This document shows, piece after piece, positions 56,181-64,000 of a stretch of 64,000 nucleotides of DNA; positions within the stretch are counted from its first letter, which is position 1; each line of letters starts with the position of its first letter. A program made the translations under genes and the position numbers. Source of the DNA: Pseudoalteromonas luteoviolacea NCIMB 1942. GTDB lineage: Bacteria > Pseudomonadota > Gammaproteobacteria > Enterobacterales > Alteromonadaceae. The notes below the pieces were generated by a model. It had not been told where the DNA came from. It searched no databases and saw nothing but the letters and a program-made list of their open reading frames with translations. The stretch is taken from NCBI RefSeq assembly GCF_001625595.1, contig NZ_AUXT01000157.1, positions 62,001 through 126,000 on the forward strand, given 5' to 3'.

Positions 56181-56555
56181 ATGAAATTTGTACCTGTTTT
56201 GTTAAGTGTTAGTATGGGATTAGGCGCGTTTTCTTTAAGTTTTGAAACTAAAGCAAACGATCAGCTTGCAGTAACTTTATGTGAGTACATCGCTGTAGAT
56301 GATAAAGGGCGTGTTCGTAAAGCGCTTAAGAGCTCACGTGTTAAGATTCGTAATGTTTTTGGTGCGATTGAATGTAACGGAAACAACATGCTACGCCACG
56401 CAATTGCAAGTAATGCAGTTGAGACGGGTAAGCTTATTGTTAAAGGCCTTCCTAAAAGTGCACTAGCTGATGGCGCAGACATCACTTGGGCTGAAAGTAA
56501 CGGCCACGGTGGTTCACCTTTAATTGCAGAGATTAAAAAGCGCGCAGGTTTATAA
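56181..56555 (+). CDS. DUF3718 exported protein
   Basis: 124 residues from the ATG at 56181; an in-frame ATG at 56142 is upstream of the signal peptide and less likely. The signal peptide covers residues 1-24 (VPVLLSVSMGLGAFSLSFETKA). The mature part has LCEYIAVDDKGRVRKALKSSRVKIRNVF, ECNGNNMLRHAIASNAVETGKLIVK, with two Cys. DUF3718 proteins are small periplasmic proteins of unknown function found mainly in Alteromonadales and relatives. An intrinsic terminator follows. Confidence 0.82.
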   Translation: MKFVPVLLSVSMGLGAFSLSFETKANDQLAVTLCEYIAVDDKGRVRKALKSSRVKIRNVFGAIECNGNNMLRHAIASNAVETGKLIVKGLPKSALADGADITWAESNGHGGSPLIAEIKKRAGL

Positions 56556-56571
56556 AATCTGGCACTTTGAG

Positions 56572-56595
56572 AAAAGCTCCCTCGTGGAGCTTTTT
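56572..56595 (+). terminator. intrinsic terminator after the DUF3718 gene
   Basis: AAAAGCTCC (56572-56580), loop CTCGT, GGAGCTTTTT (56586-56595). It lies 16 bases after the stop and has a T-run. Confidence 0.85.
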
Positions 56596-56825
56596 AAGTT
56601 TAGGACCTTTGAATTTAATTTTTGAACGCTCGAGATGAAAGCGAATACATAATTACATTGCAAGACTGCGACAGAAAATGAAAATATGCCCACCTGACGT
56701 CCCTCTTTAATCTGACATAAATCAACTTTATAACAGCGTAATGACAATTTTCTTAATTTACCCCTTGAGAATTGGATTAGTTGCTCCAATACTTATCTAT
56801 AGGGTAAATAAAAAAGGAAGATCCT

Positions 56826-57182
56826 ATGAAGATTAATCTTTCTGGTCACCACGTTGACATGACGGATGCAGTAAAACAACACGTGTATGAAAAGTTCGCT
56901 AAGATTGCTAATCACTTTCCATCATTGTTATCACTAGATATCATCATCAGCAAAGAGCATAAAAAGTTTTATACGGAAATAAGTACAAATTATGCGGGTT
57001 CAAGAATCTCGGTAAAAGGTGACAATGATGTCATGTACCCCGCAATCGCAAGCGCTGCGAAAAAATTAGATGCATCATTAAAACATAGAAAAGGCCAGTT
57101 AAAGGCCAACAAACACGAAAAACCAGTCAGCACTACACCGCCAATAGCGCATGAAATAATTCAAGAAATGAATTTAAATTAA
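56826..57182 (+). CDS. hpf: ribosome hibernation promoting factor
   Basis: A 118-residue protein of the HPF/YfiA family: MKINLSGHHVDMTDAVKQHVYEKFAKIANHF and the beta-sheet segment DIIISKEHKKFYTEISTNYAG, then DNDVMYPAIASAAKKLDASL. It binds the 30S decoding centre in stationary phase and promotes 100S dimers. It is a short-type HPF with a 20-residue C-terminal tail. An AAGGAAG site precedes the ATG. A terminator follows. Confidence 0.95.
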   Translation: MKINLSGHHVDMTDAVKQHVYEKFAKIANHFPSLLSLDIIISKEHKKFYTEISTNYAGSRISVKGDNDVMYPAIASAAKKLDASLKHRKGQLKANKHEKPVSTTPPIAHEIIQEMNLN

Positions 57183-57187
57183 TCTAG

Positions 57188-57211
57188 AAAGGGGTCTACA
57201 ATGACCCCTTT
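57188..57211 (+). terminator. intrinsic terminator after hpf
   Basis: AAAGGGGTC (57188-57196), loop TACAAT, GACCCCTTT (57203-57211). It starts 5 bases after the hpf stop. Confidence 0.8.
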
Positions 57212-57329
57212 ATTATTAGTTGTGTTCATCCTAATGCGTCGATAATGTTATTTATTTAAATACAGTCACTTGTAAGATAAAATCACGCATTAGACTTCTT
57301 AGACGATTGAAATTCAATAGCGAACATAT

Positions 57330-58205
57330 ATGAAAGCAGTGATACCTGTTGCGGGTTTGGGAACCCGTATGTTGCCGGCAACTAAGGCAATACCAAAAGA
57401 AATGCTACCAATTGTAGATAAACCGCTTATTCAGTACATTGTTAAAGAGTGTGTATCTGCTGGTCTAAAGGAAATAGTACTGGTGACGCATTCTTCCAAA
57501 AATGCTATCGCCAACCACTTCGATACAAGCTTTGAGTTAGAAGCGACATTAGAGAAGCGCGTAAAAAGAACTCTATTAGATGAGATCAGAGGCATTTGCC
57601 CTGAAGACGTTACAGTTATGCATGTTCGTCAGGGGGAGGCTAAGGGGCTTGGGCATGCTGTATTATGTGCTAAACCGATTGTAGGTGATGATGATTTCGT
57701 TGTTGTACTGCCTGATGTGATCCTTGATGAATATAGTGCTGATCAATCTTCTGAAAACTTAGCTGCAATGGTCAAAAGATTCCAAGAGAATCGCTGTAGC
57801 CAAATTATGCTTGAACCAGTCCCTAAAGAAGATGTGAGCAAGTATGGCATTGCAGATATCAACGGTGTAAAGCTTTCTCCAGGTCAAAGTACACCAATTA
57901 CATCAATGGTTGAAAAGCCAAAGCAATCAGAAGCGCCTTCCAATCTTGCTGTTGTTGGTCGCTATGTACTCTCTAGAAAGATTTGGTCTCTTCTCAAGAA
58001 AACCCCTGTAGGTGCTGGCGGTGAAATACAGCTTACAGACGCCATTGATATGCTGATGGAAAACGAAACGGTGGAAGCTTTTCATATGAGTGGCTTAGCC
58101 CATGATTGCGGTGACAAGATGGGATATTTAAAAGCCATCGTACAATATGCAATGAAAGATGCGGCGTTAGGCCCTGAGTTTGCCGATTACGTTAAATCTT
58201 TATAA
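57330..58205 (+). CDS. galU: UTP-glucose-1-phosphate uridylyltransferase
   Basis: A 291-residue nucleotidyltransferase making UDP-glucose from UTP and glucose 1-phosphate. The NTP-binding signature is [45 protein letters not shown] and [20 protein letters not shown] are all conserved. UDP-glucose feeds capsule, lipopolysaccharide and osmoprotectant synthesis. It stands alone between hpf and the accessory recombinase-like gene. Confidence 0.96.
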   Translation: MKAVIPVAGLGTRMLPATKAIPKEMLPIVDKPLIQYIVKECVSAGLKEIVLVTHSSKNAIANHFDTSFELEATLEKRVKRTLLDEIRGICPEDVTVMHVRQGEAKGLGHAVLCAKPIVGDDDFVVVLPDVILDEYSADQSSENLAAMVKRFQENRCSQIMLEPVPKEDVSKYGIADINGVKLSPGQSTPITSMVEKPKQSEAPSNLAVVGRYVLSRKIWSLLKKTPVGAGGEIQLTDAIDMLMENETVEAFHMSGLAHDCGDKMGYLKAIVQYAMKDAALGPEFADYVKSL

Positions 58206-58289
58206 CAACCTTCTAATTGGGCTGTTGTCTGAAAGCTGCAGCCTTATTTTACAGATGTAATGCTAGCCTTTTGATGCCTGATATTACTT

Positions 58290-58973
58290 CTAGTGGCGCT
58301 TTAGAAATCGTTGCCAACTTATCTTCGTGTTGATTACGCGTAAAGGCTTAACGACTTTTTGTAGGGTGTCAGAGGCTGGTTTATTGATTATTTGGCCTTC
58401 TTCCTTTAAACCAAGTAAATAGCTCATAGCCGAGCGCTGGCCTGATTGAATGGCTGAGATATAAATTTGCTGTTCAAAGTTGAGCCTCAAACTACTTATG
58501 GCGGTTTTCAAACCTTGTTGGTCGATATTTGGCAGACCACAACGTTGTAAATAGCCCAAACGCTTGCCTTCCCCCGAAAACCAAATTCTGACTTTTTCGC
58601 TATATCTCCCTGACTTTGATGGGAGATCATAAAGTAGCCGATCATGTTCCAGTTGTTTTACATGTTGAATATAGTCTTCTAGCCCTGCATGCCACAATGC
58701 TGGGTGGATCGGCACTAAACGAGGTTGAATTTTACCGTGAGTGGTAAATCGAAAAGTATGAATAGAGTCTATCTTTTCAATGTCACACAGCGTTAGGTTT
58801 CCCAGTTCATCACTGTAAGCACCAGTATAATAAGCTAATAACGGCAGCCAAAAATGCCAATGTTTAGGTTGCTCTCGTTTTAGTTTCTCATCGCCGTAAA
58901 TGTAGCCATTGAATAAACTATATAGCTCCATATGAGTGAAGGCGCGTCTACCAAACTGAGATTTCATGGACAA
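58290..58973 (-). CDS. tyrosine recombinase-like protein without catalytic residues
   Basis: A 227-residue protein resembling the C-terminal domain of phage integrases: FWLPLLAYYTGAYSDELGNLTLCDIEKID (standard TGxRxxEL at the catalytic Arg) and HGKIQPRLVPIHPAL (standard K-x-S-x-R-x-VPIHP). The first Arg is replaced in TGAYSDEL. The second catalytic block, normally H-x-L-R-H, reads LKTAISSLRLNFEQQ, and no Tyr motif is recognisable near the end. It is either a decayed integrase or a domesticated DNA-binding relative. No N-terminal core-binding domain is present. Its neighbour is a ribbon-helix-helix gene. Confidence 0.65.
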   Translation of the reverse strand: MSMKSQFGRRAFTHMELYSLFNGYIYGDEKLKREQPKHWHFWLPLLAYYTGAYSDELGNLTLCDIEKIDSIHTFRFTTHGKIQPRLVPIHPALWHAGLEDYIQHVKQLEHDRLLYDLPSKSGRYSEKVRIWFSGEGKRLGYLQRCGLPNIDQQGLKTAISSLRLNFEQQIYISAIQSGQRSAMSYLLGLKEEGQIINKPASDTLQKVVKPLRVINTKISWQRFLKRH

Positions 58974-59086
58974 GTGATATAAATTTCAAAGAATTAATAG
59001 ACTAGTTTATAAGTTTTAAAGGGATTGATAAAGCATTGTTATCATAATTTATTATCAGTTCTATGTAGTAGCTCGTTACTACCACT

Positions 59087-59362
59087 TCAGCTTTTTGATT
59101 TGGTAGAATTGAGCAAATAAGTAAGGCAAGAAACTCGAAGCAGAGAAGCCAAATTCTCAACTTTTCCATGGCGTTCGATCGACTCTTGATACAGGGTAGC
59201 AATGAATTGCGGAACTGTTAGGTTCTCTTGAGTCGCTACTTGTTCGAGCACTTGCCAAATTTGGTTTTCAAGCGCCAGACTAGTCACGACACCTTGTATT
59301 CGAATCGACTTCTTGCTGACTCTATACAATAGCGGGTTTTGAGAGGCGTATAGTTCACACAT
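59087..59362 (-). CDS. ribbon-helix-helix domain protein
   Basis: A 91-residue protein with an RHH_4-type domain at about 17-75: KKSIRIQGVVTSLALENQIWQVLEQVATQENLTVPQFIATLYQES, then LASLLRVSCLTYL. Such domains dimerise and bind DNA through the N-terminal ribbon; the members with this extended form are poorly characterised. It starts just upstream of the VOC gene on the opposite strand and is transcribed towards the recombinase-like gene. An overlapping open frame at 59002-59202 is a shadow. Confidence 0.78.
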   Translation of the reverse strand: MCELYASQNPLLYRVSKKSIRIQGVVTSLALENQIWQVLEQVATQENLTVPQFIATLYQESIERHGKVENLASLLRVSCLTYLLNSTKSKS

Positions 59363-59378
59363 AATTTTGGAGGCTCCT

Positions 59379-59774
59379 GTGGCAAAAATGCTCCACTCAA
59401 TGATCAGAGTGTTAGACCTAGATAATTCTATACAATTCTATCATGACTTATTTGAGTTAACGGTGAAGAGACAAATAGAATTTGAGCAGTTTTCATTGAC
59501 GTATTTAAGCAATTATAATTGCGATTTTGAACTTGAATTAACTTATAACTTTGCTCAGCAAGCACCGTATGAGCATGGCAATGGATATGGGCACCTCGCC
59601 TTTGGGGTTGATGATTTAAATGCGATTTGGGAAAAAGCCAACAAACTAGGGTACAGTCCTATGGATATTAAAGAGTTTTACAATCGAGAGCAGCTGGTTG
59701 CTAAATTCTTTTTTATTCGTGACCCTGATGGTTATCAAATAGAGGTCATTGAGCGAAACAATACGTTTCAATAG
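59379..59774 (+). CDS. VOC family protein (lactoylglutathione lyase-like)
   Basis: 131 residues from the GTG at 59379, which has a GGAGG site 5 bases upstream and yields MAKMLHSMIRVLDLDNSIQFYHDLFELTVKRQ, the usual N-terminus of glyoxalase I. Metal ligands expected for GloA are visible as His6 (MLHSMIRV), Glu (FELELTYN), His (YGHLAFGVDD) and Glu (YQIEVIE). These suggest a glyoxalase, although the middle (FEQFSLTYLSNYNCDFELELTYN) deviates. The partner recG converges on it. Confidence 0.82.
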   Translation: MAKMLHSMIRVLDLDNSIQFYHDLFELTVKRQIEFEQFSLTYLSNYNCDFELELTYNFAQQAPYEHGNGYGHLAFGVDDLNAIWEKANKLGYSPMDIKEFYNREQLVAKFFFIRDPDGYQIEVIERNNTFQ

Positions 59775-59793
59775 CGATTTGACTACCAGGGTT

Positions 59794-61878
59794 CTAGGCC
59801 ATCGCAAACTCACTACGATTTCCCATCCATCTTAGAATAAGTGGGTCGACACTGTTAGTATGATGTCGGAGTAAATCAAATGCGATCCCTCTAATACTGG
59901 GTAGCATATGCTTATCTCTAGTTAAATCAGCGATTTTCAAGTCAATTAAACCGGTTTGTTTTGTGCCTAGTACTTCGCCTGGACCACGAATCTCAAGGTC
60001 TTTCTCCGCAATAACAAAGCCATCATTACTGTCTCTTAGCACTCCTAAACGTTTTTGCGCTGTGTTAGATAGTGGCGCATGGTAAAGCAGAAGGCAGTGT
60101 GAGGCGATGTCTCCTCGACCGACTCGACCGCGCAATTGGTGCAATTGCGCCAATCCTAATCGCTCTGGATTTTCAATTATAATTAAGCTGGCATTAGGTA
60201 CGTCAACACCTACTTCGATAACAGTTGTTGCGACTAACACATGGTAAAGGCCAGCTTTAAAATCCGCCATAATTTGCTGCTTTTCTTGTGCTTTCATCCT
60301 GCCGTGAACCAAAGCAACTTTGAGATCCGGGAGCTGTTTACTTAGCTGCTCAGCCGTATCTTCGGCTGCTTGGCATTGTAGTACCTCAGACTCATCTATC
60401 AATGTACAGACCCAATAAACTTGGCGCTGTTGTTCAATACACGCATTTTCAACACGCTTTATCACTTGGTCGCGTCTAGTGTCAGGTACAGCTACGGTTG
60501 TTATTGGTGTTCTTCCTGGTGGAAGCTCATCTATGACAGAGGTTTCTAAGTCAGCATATGCAGTCATAGCCAAGGTGCGCGGTATAGGTGTTGCTGTCAT
60601 AACCAATTGGTGTGGATAACAATCACCAAATTTACCTTTTTCCCTGAGTGATAAACGCTGATGGACGCCAAAGCGATGTTGTTCATCAATAATAATGAGA
60701 GCTAAGTTTGAAAAAGCCACTTGCTCTTGAAACAAAGCATGAGTGCCAACAACCATTTGAGCTTGGCCTGTCGCGATTTTTTCTAGTGTTTGAGCGCGCT
60801 CTTTCCCCTTGGTTTTCCCGCTTAACCAGCATGTTTCTATACCCAATGGCGTAAACCACGCCTTAAAGTTGAGCGCATGTTGCTCTGAGAGGATCTCTGT
60901 TGGTGCCATCAAAGAAACTTGATACCCTTTAGCAATGGCTGTTAATGCACTTAGAGCTGCGACTAAGGTTTTACCTGAGCCGACATCACCTTGAACTAGT
61001 CGCAGCATGGGTTCTGACTTTTGTAGATCTTGCTTTATTTCACTCACAACACGACTTTGTGCATTGGTTGGTTTAAAAGCCAGTTGAGCGAGAAACGCAG
61101 GTTCCAATAAGTTTGTAGGTGGCAGAGACACAGCTTTTACTGCTTGGCTTTTTTGCCTCAATTTTAGCAAGCTTAGGTTTTGCGCCAGTAACTCTTCAAA
61201 TGCGAGCCTTTGCTGTGCCGGATGTTGCCCTGTCTCTAGCTGTGCTAAGTTCACATCTTGTGGTGGGTTGTGCAGCAATAGTAAGGCCTCTTTCAGGCTT
61301 AGCTGATTTGGTCTGTATTGTTTAGGAAGATGATCTTCGATATCATACTTTCTAAGTAATTCAACAGCTTGCTCTGCAATAGCGCGTATGCTGAGCTGCT
61401 TCAGTCCTTCGGTGGTAGGGTACACAGGTGTAAGCGCATCACTGGCCGAGCAGCTATCTTCTATGGAATCCACAATATTGTATTCTGGGTGTGCCATTTC
61501 TGGTCCAACACGACCACGGCGTACTTCGCCAAAGCAGCGCATAAATTTGCCCGGTTGCATGGCGTTTTTCTGTGCCGCAGAAAAGTTGAAAAATCTCAGG
61601 GTTAAGCGTCCAGTCCCATCGTTAATTTGACACACCAGCATTCTACGCTTGCCAGACGTAATATTTGCTTGCTCAATCTCACCTTGCGCAGAGACATGCA
61701 TATGAGGCATCAACGTCGCTATTGAGTATGTTTTAGCCCTATCTTCATAACGTAAGGGAAGGTGAAACAGCATGTCTTGAACACTTAAGATACCTAATTT
61801 AGCAAGGCGTTCAGCAGCTTTGGGGCCAACGCCTTTAAGATCGGTAATTGCATACTGTGCTAAATTAGGACTCGACAT
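59794..61878 (-). CDS. recG: ATP-dependent DNA helicase RecG
   Basis: A 694-residue protein. An OB-fold wedge domain lies at about 5-160, followed by a SF2 helicase with Walker A GDVGSGKT, DEQH box (IIIDEQHRFG), MTATPIPRTLAMT and the motif QLRGRVGRG. It reverses stalled forks and processes branched DNA. It is immediately preceded by trmH (gap of 8 bases) on the same strand, the conserved order. Confidence 0.97.
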   Translation of the reverse strand: MSSPNLAQYAITDLKGVGPKAAERLAKLGILSVQDMLFHLPLRYEDRAKTYSIATLMPHMHVSAQGEIEQANITSGKRRMLVCQINDGTGRLTLRFFNFSAAQKNAMQPGKFMRCFGEVRRGRVGPEMAHPEYNIVDSIEDSCSASDALTPVYPTTEGLKQLSIRAIAEQAVELLRKYDIEDHLPKQYRPNQLSLKEALLLLHNPPQDVNLAQLETGQHPAQQRLAFEELLAQNLSLLKLRQKSQAVKAVSLPPTNLLEPAFLAQLAFKPTNAQSRVVSEIKQDLQKSEPMLRLVQGDVGSGKTLVAALSALTAIAKGYQVSLMAPTEILSEQHALNFKAWFTPLGIETCWLSGKTKGKERAQTLEKIATGQAQMVVGTHALFQEQVAFSNLALIIIDEQHRFGVHQRLSLREKGKFGDCYPHQLVMTATPIPRTLAMTAYADLETSVIDELPPGRTPITTVAVPDTRRDQVIKRVENACIEQQRQVYWVCTLIDESEVLQCQAAEDTAEQLSKQLPDLKVALVHGRMKAQEKQQIMADFKAGLYHVLVATTVIEVGVDVPNASLIIIENPERLGLAQLHQLRGRVGRGDIASHCLLLYHAPLSNTAQKRLGVLRDSNDGFVIAEKDLEIRGPGEVLGTKQTGLIDLKIADLTRDKHMLPSIRGIAFDLLRHHTNSVDPLILRWMGNRSEFAMA

Positions 61879-61886
61879 AGATTTCC

Positions 61887-62582
61887 TTAAGCTTTGCTAA
61901 ATTTAAGCGTATTCCAAAACGCTTCATCTGCGATGATCTCACCTTCATCATCTAGTTGAGGGTAAGGTAGCGCTTTTTCGTTACAGCGATTTGCGATAAT
62001 TGGGTGGCAGCCTTCAAAAAGCAGTTTATGTTTCACCTGAGGGTCAATCATGTCCTTTCTTTCGTACATGCCAGCGGCCTCTCTTTGCCTTTGTGCTTCA
62101 TATAAAATCAGAGCCGCTGCAACAGAGACATTTAACGACTGCACCATACCAGCCATAGGGATAACGATGTGTTGATCAGCATGTTGGAGCGCACGATCTG
62201 AAATCCCAAGTCTTTCTTGCCCAACAATGACAGCAGTAGGTTTAGTGTAATCGATCTCTCTAAAATCAACGGCAGTGTCACTCAAGTTTGTCGCCAGTAA
62301 TTGAATACCTGGGGTTTTCTCTCTGATGGTTGCAACGGCCTGATCAATATCATCGTGCATCCGGGTATCTACCCAGTTTTTACTACCACCAGAGGTATTA
62401 TTCGTTAGGCGTCTTTGTTCTTGAGGCCAAACTGCATGTACATAATGGCAGCCAACAGCGTCAGCAGTTCGAACGATTGCTGATAAGTTATGGTGCTTAT
62501 GTACTTCATCAAGACATACGGTTAGATCCGTCTGACGTTGTTCTAGAATGCGTTTTACGCGTTGAAAGCGATTCTCTTTCAT
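61887..62582 (-). CDS. trmH: tRNA (guanosine(18)-2'-O)-methyltransferase
   Basis: A 231-residue SPOUT methyltransferase with motif 1 NNTSGGSKNW, motif 2 VIVGQERLGIS and motif 3 IPMAGMVQSLNVSVAAALILYE. It methylates the 2'-hydroxyl of G18 in tRNA. The N-terminal KENRFQRVKRILEQRQTDLTV is typical. An extended -10 promoter lies 33 bases upstream. recG follows after 8 bases. Confidence 0.95.
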   Translation of the reverse strand: MKENRFQRVKRILEQRQTDLTVCLDEVHKHHNLSAIVRTADAVGCHYVHAVWPQEQRRLTNNTSGGSKNWVDTRMHDDIDQAVATIREKTPGIQLLATNLSDTAVDFREIDYTKPTAVIVGQERLGISDRALQHADQHIVIPMAGMVQSLNVSVAAALILYEAQRQREAAGMYERKDMIDPQVKHKLLFEGCHPIIANRCNEKALPYPQLDDEGEIIADEAFWNTLKFSKA

Positions 62583-62614
62583 TAAGTACGGCTCATAAAT
62601 ACAAAATTGTGTGT

Positions 62615-62623
62615 ATTATATCA
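62615..62623 (-). promoter_or_regulatory. extended -10 promoter of trmH-recG
   Basis: TGATATAAT on the - strand (TGn plus perfect TATAAT), 33 bases before the trmH ATG. The -35 region is weak. Confidence 0.5.
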
Positions 62624-62675
62624 AATTTATTACTGTATAAGTACACACCCTTTTGATGCTACCTAATCAGGTAAA

Positions 62676-63134
62676 TCATGGCGTAACCTCACGCATGATT
62701 GGTGCTTGTAATGAAATTAACGTCTCTGTGGATTGAATTGCTTCTATTGATTGAATTTTGTTAACTAATACATCGTGTAAATGATCCATCGAGCTACTCA
62801 ATACTTTGATAAAAATACTGTAGTTACCTGTTGTGTAGTACGCTTCGACGACTTCTTCAAAGCTCTCTAATTGCGCAATCGTATTTTGGTAATCTCTGGC
62901 GTGTTTGAGGTTAATTCCAATAAAACAGCAAACATCATAGCCTAGTTTTTTGGCATTAATGCATACTTTCGTCCCTTCAATGATCCCTGCTTGCTTCATT
63001 TTTTCGACTCGGACGTGAATGGTGCCTGCACTTACCTTAAAGCGCTTGGCTAATTCTGCATACGGTGTTCTTGCATCATCCATTAAAGCGTGAAGGATGG
63101 ATTTATCGAGATTGTCGATTTGATAATTTTCCAT
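62676..63134 (-). CDS. asnC: transcriptional regulator AsnC
   Basis: 152 residues from the ATG at 63134, as in E. coli; a TTG-started extension to 63167 is unlikely. An Lrp-type winged helix (IDNLDKSILHALMDDARTPYAELAKRFKVSAGTIHVRVEKMKQ) precedes a RAM ligand domain (CCFIGINLKHARD, EAYYTTGNYSIFIKV, NKIQSIEAIQSTETLISLQ). It activates asnA and is regulated by asparagine. It is divergent from asnA across 175 bases. Confidence 0.95.
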   Translation of the reverse strand: MENYQIDNLDKSILHALMDDARTPYAELAKRFKVSAGTIHVRVEKMKQAGIIEGTKVCINAKKLGYDVCCFIGINLKHARDYQNTIAQLESFEEVVEAYYTTGNYSIFIKVLSSSMDHLHDVLVNKIQSIEAIQSTETLISLQAPIMREVTP

Positions 63135-63309
63135 GTGATATTCGAGGATTAAATGATGATTTCTCAAATATAACCCTGTTTTATTGTTGTTTGAAGTTAT
63201 CTTTTAATGTTTTTATTTTTGAATGTTGAATTTACTTTTAAATTTGTTGACGATGGATATATCAGCACTGGCTGCAAATAATCATCAACAGTTTGGAATG
63301 AGGTTCAAG

Positions 63310-64000
63310 ATGAAATCAGATTACTTGGTAACACAGCAACAAATAGCACGTGTAAAAAGCGTTTTTTCAACTCAGCTAACAGAGCGCCTTGGCCTAATTG
63401 AAGTGCAAGCGCCCATCTTGGCAAAGGTCGGCGATGGAATACAGGACAACCTAAGTGGAACCGAGCAAGCCGTTTCTGTCAACGTGAAAACTTTACCTGA
63501 GAGTGAGTTTGAGGTGGTACATTCATTGGCAAAATGGAAGCGTAAAACACTCGGAGATTACGGGTTTTCTGTGGGGGAGGGGCTATATACACATATGAAA
63601 GCGTTGCGCCCTGATGAAGAGCGACTGTCTCCAATTCACTCAGTATTTGTTGACCAATGGGACTGGGAAAAGGTGATTTGTGGTGAAACACAAAGAAGTT
63701 TGGAAACATTAAAAGAAACGGTCGGCACGCTATATCAATGTATTAAGGCAACTGAGCAAACTATTGCAGATGATTTTGATTTAGCGTCTTTCTTACCCGA
63801 GAAGATAACCTTTATACACACGGAAGAATTACGCAGTATGTATCCTGATTTCAGTGCAAAGCAACGTGAAAAAGCAATTGCGCAAGAATATGGGGCTGTC
63901 TTCTTAATTGGTATCGGTGGTGAACTGGCCAATGGTAAAATTCATGATGTCCGAGCCCCTGATTATGATGATTGGTCAACCCCGACTTGCGATAAATACC
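63310..64000 (+). CDS. asnA: aspartate-ammonia ligase (asparagine synthetase A), partial
   Basis: The frame opens at ATG 63310, with GAGG about 6 bases upstream, and runs off the right edge after 230 codons of an expected 330. It starts [16 protein letters not shown], and class II aaRS-like segments follow: [57 protein letters not shown]. It makes asparagine from aspartate, ammonia and ATP. It is divergent from asnC, its usual activator. Confidence 0.95.
   Translation, partial: MKSDYLVTQQQIARVKSVFSTQLTERLGLIEVQAPILAKVGDGIQDNLSGTEQAVSVNVKTLPESEFEVVHSLAKWKRKTLGDYGFSVGEGLYTHMKALRPDEERLSPIHSVFVDQWDWEKVICGETQRSLETLKETVGTLYQCIKATEQTIADDFDLASFLPEKITFIHTEELRSMYPDFSAKQREKAIAQEYGAVFLIGIGGELANGKIHDVRAPDYDDWSTPTCDKY

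Noticed and set aside
59002..59202. 66-residue frame with a hydrophobic stretch overlapping the ribbon-helix-helix gene
   Set aside because: It is in another frame of the better-supported RHH gene, and no ribosome binding site is seen.

Overview
The window looks like the chromosome of a marine gammaproteobacterium of the order Alteromonadales, most likely Pseudoalteromonas or a close relative. The evidence is the gene set and its neighbourhoods: ispB divergent from rplU-rpmA-obgE, recG-trmH, asnC divergent from asnA, ampD-ampE, yacG/coaE/pilD/pilC/pilA, arcB facing arcA, a DUF3718 exported protein, a short TyrS beside an M23 peptidase, and a small double-glycine leader peptide of a kind common in that genus. 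The DNA is moderately AT-rich. I saw no rRNA, tRNA, CRISPR array, insertion sequence or intact prophage.

Layout. Positions 1-24000 are mostly accessory and envelope functions: the end of a LamG-like protein, a coiled-coil protein, an S9 prolyl-oligopeptidase-family peptidase, an orphan 47-residue RiPP-like peptide, GNAT and LysE-type genes, a divergent MocR regulator with a clear repeat operator, RidA, a J-like membrane protein, the pbpC/alpha-2-macroglobulin pair, and an RND efflux pump with its adaptor beside a CadC-like regulator. Next come an AraC/GyrI-like regulator and a divergent esterase-LysR pair in which each gene carries one in-frame amber codon.

Positions 24000-37000 hold the type IV pilus cluster (pilA, pilC, pilD, coaE, pilB, yacG, with pilB in an unusual place), nadC divergent from ampD-ampE, a large two-PilZ protein, radA and an exported protein. 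Positions 37000-52300 hold an M23 endopeptidase divergent from tyrS, a CbiB-like protein with mtnN, a DUF2726 protein, folE2, the ArcB/ArcA redox two-component pair, a histidine kinase translationally coupled to a YfiR-like periplasmic protein, rsmC, trmB, mutY and yggX.

Positions 52300-64000 are conserved housekeeping: ispB, rplU, rpmA, obgE, folA, a DUF3718 protein, hpf, galU, recG, trmH, asnC and the start of asnA. They are interrupted between galU and recG by a small island with a degenerate tyrosine-recombinase-like gene, a ribbon-helix-helix gene and a VOC-family gene.

Most notable for follow-up are the paired amber interruptions at 22889-22891 and 23444-23446 in a divergent regulator/target pair, the orphan lanthipeptide-like precursor at 3417-3560, the displaced pilB, an ArcB missing one of the two redox cysteines known from E. 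coli, and the recombinase-like protein lacking its catalytic residues. I did not find a convincing new multi-gene defence or biosynthetic system. Several starts were moved from the longest open frame on the basis of ribosome binding sites and family length (tyrS, arcB, rsmC, mutY, ispB, obgE, ampE, asnC, radA, the VOC gene and the small peptide).
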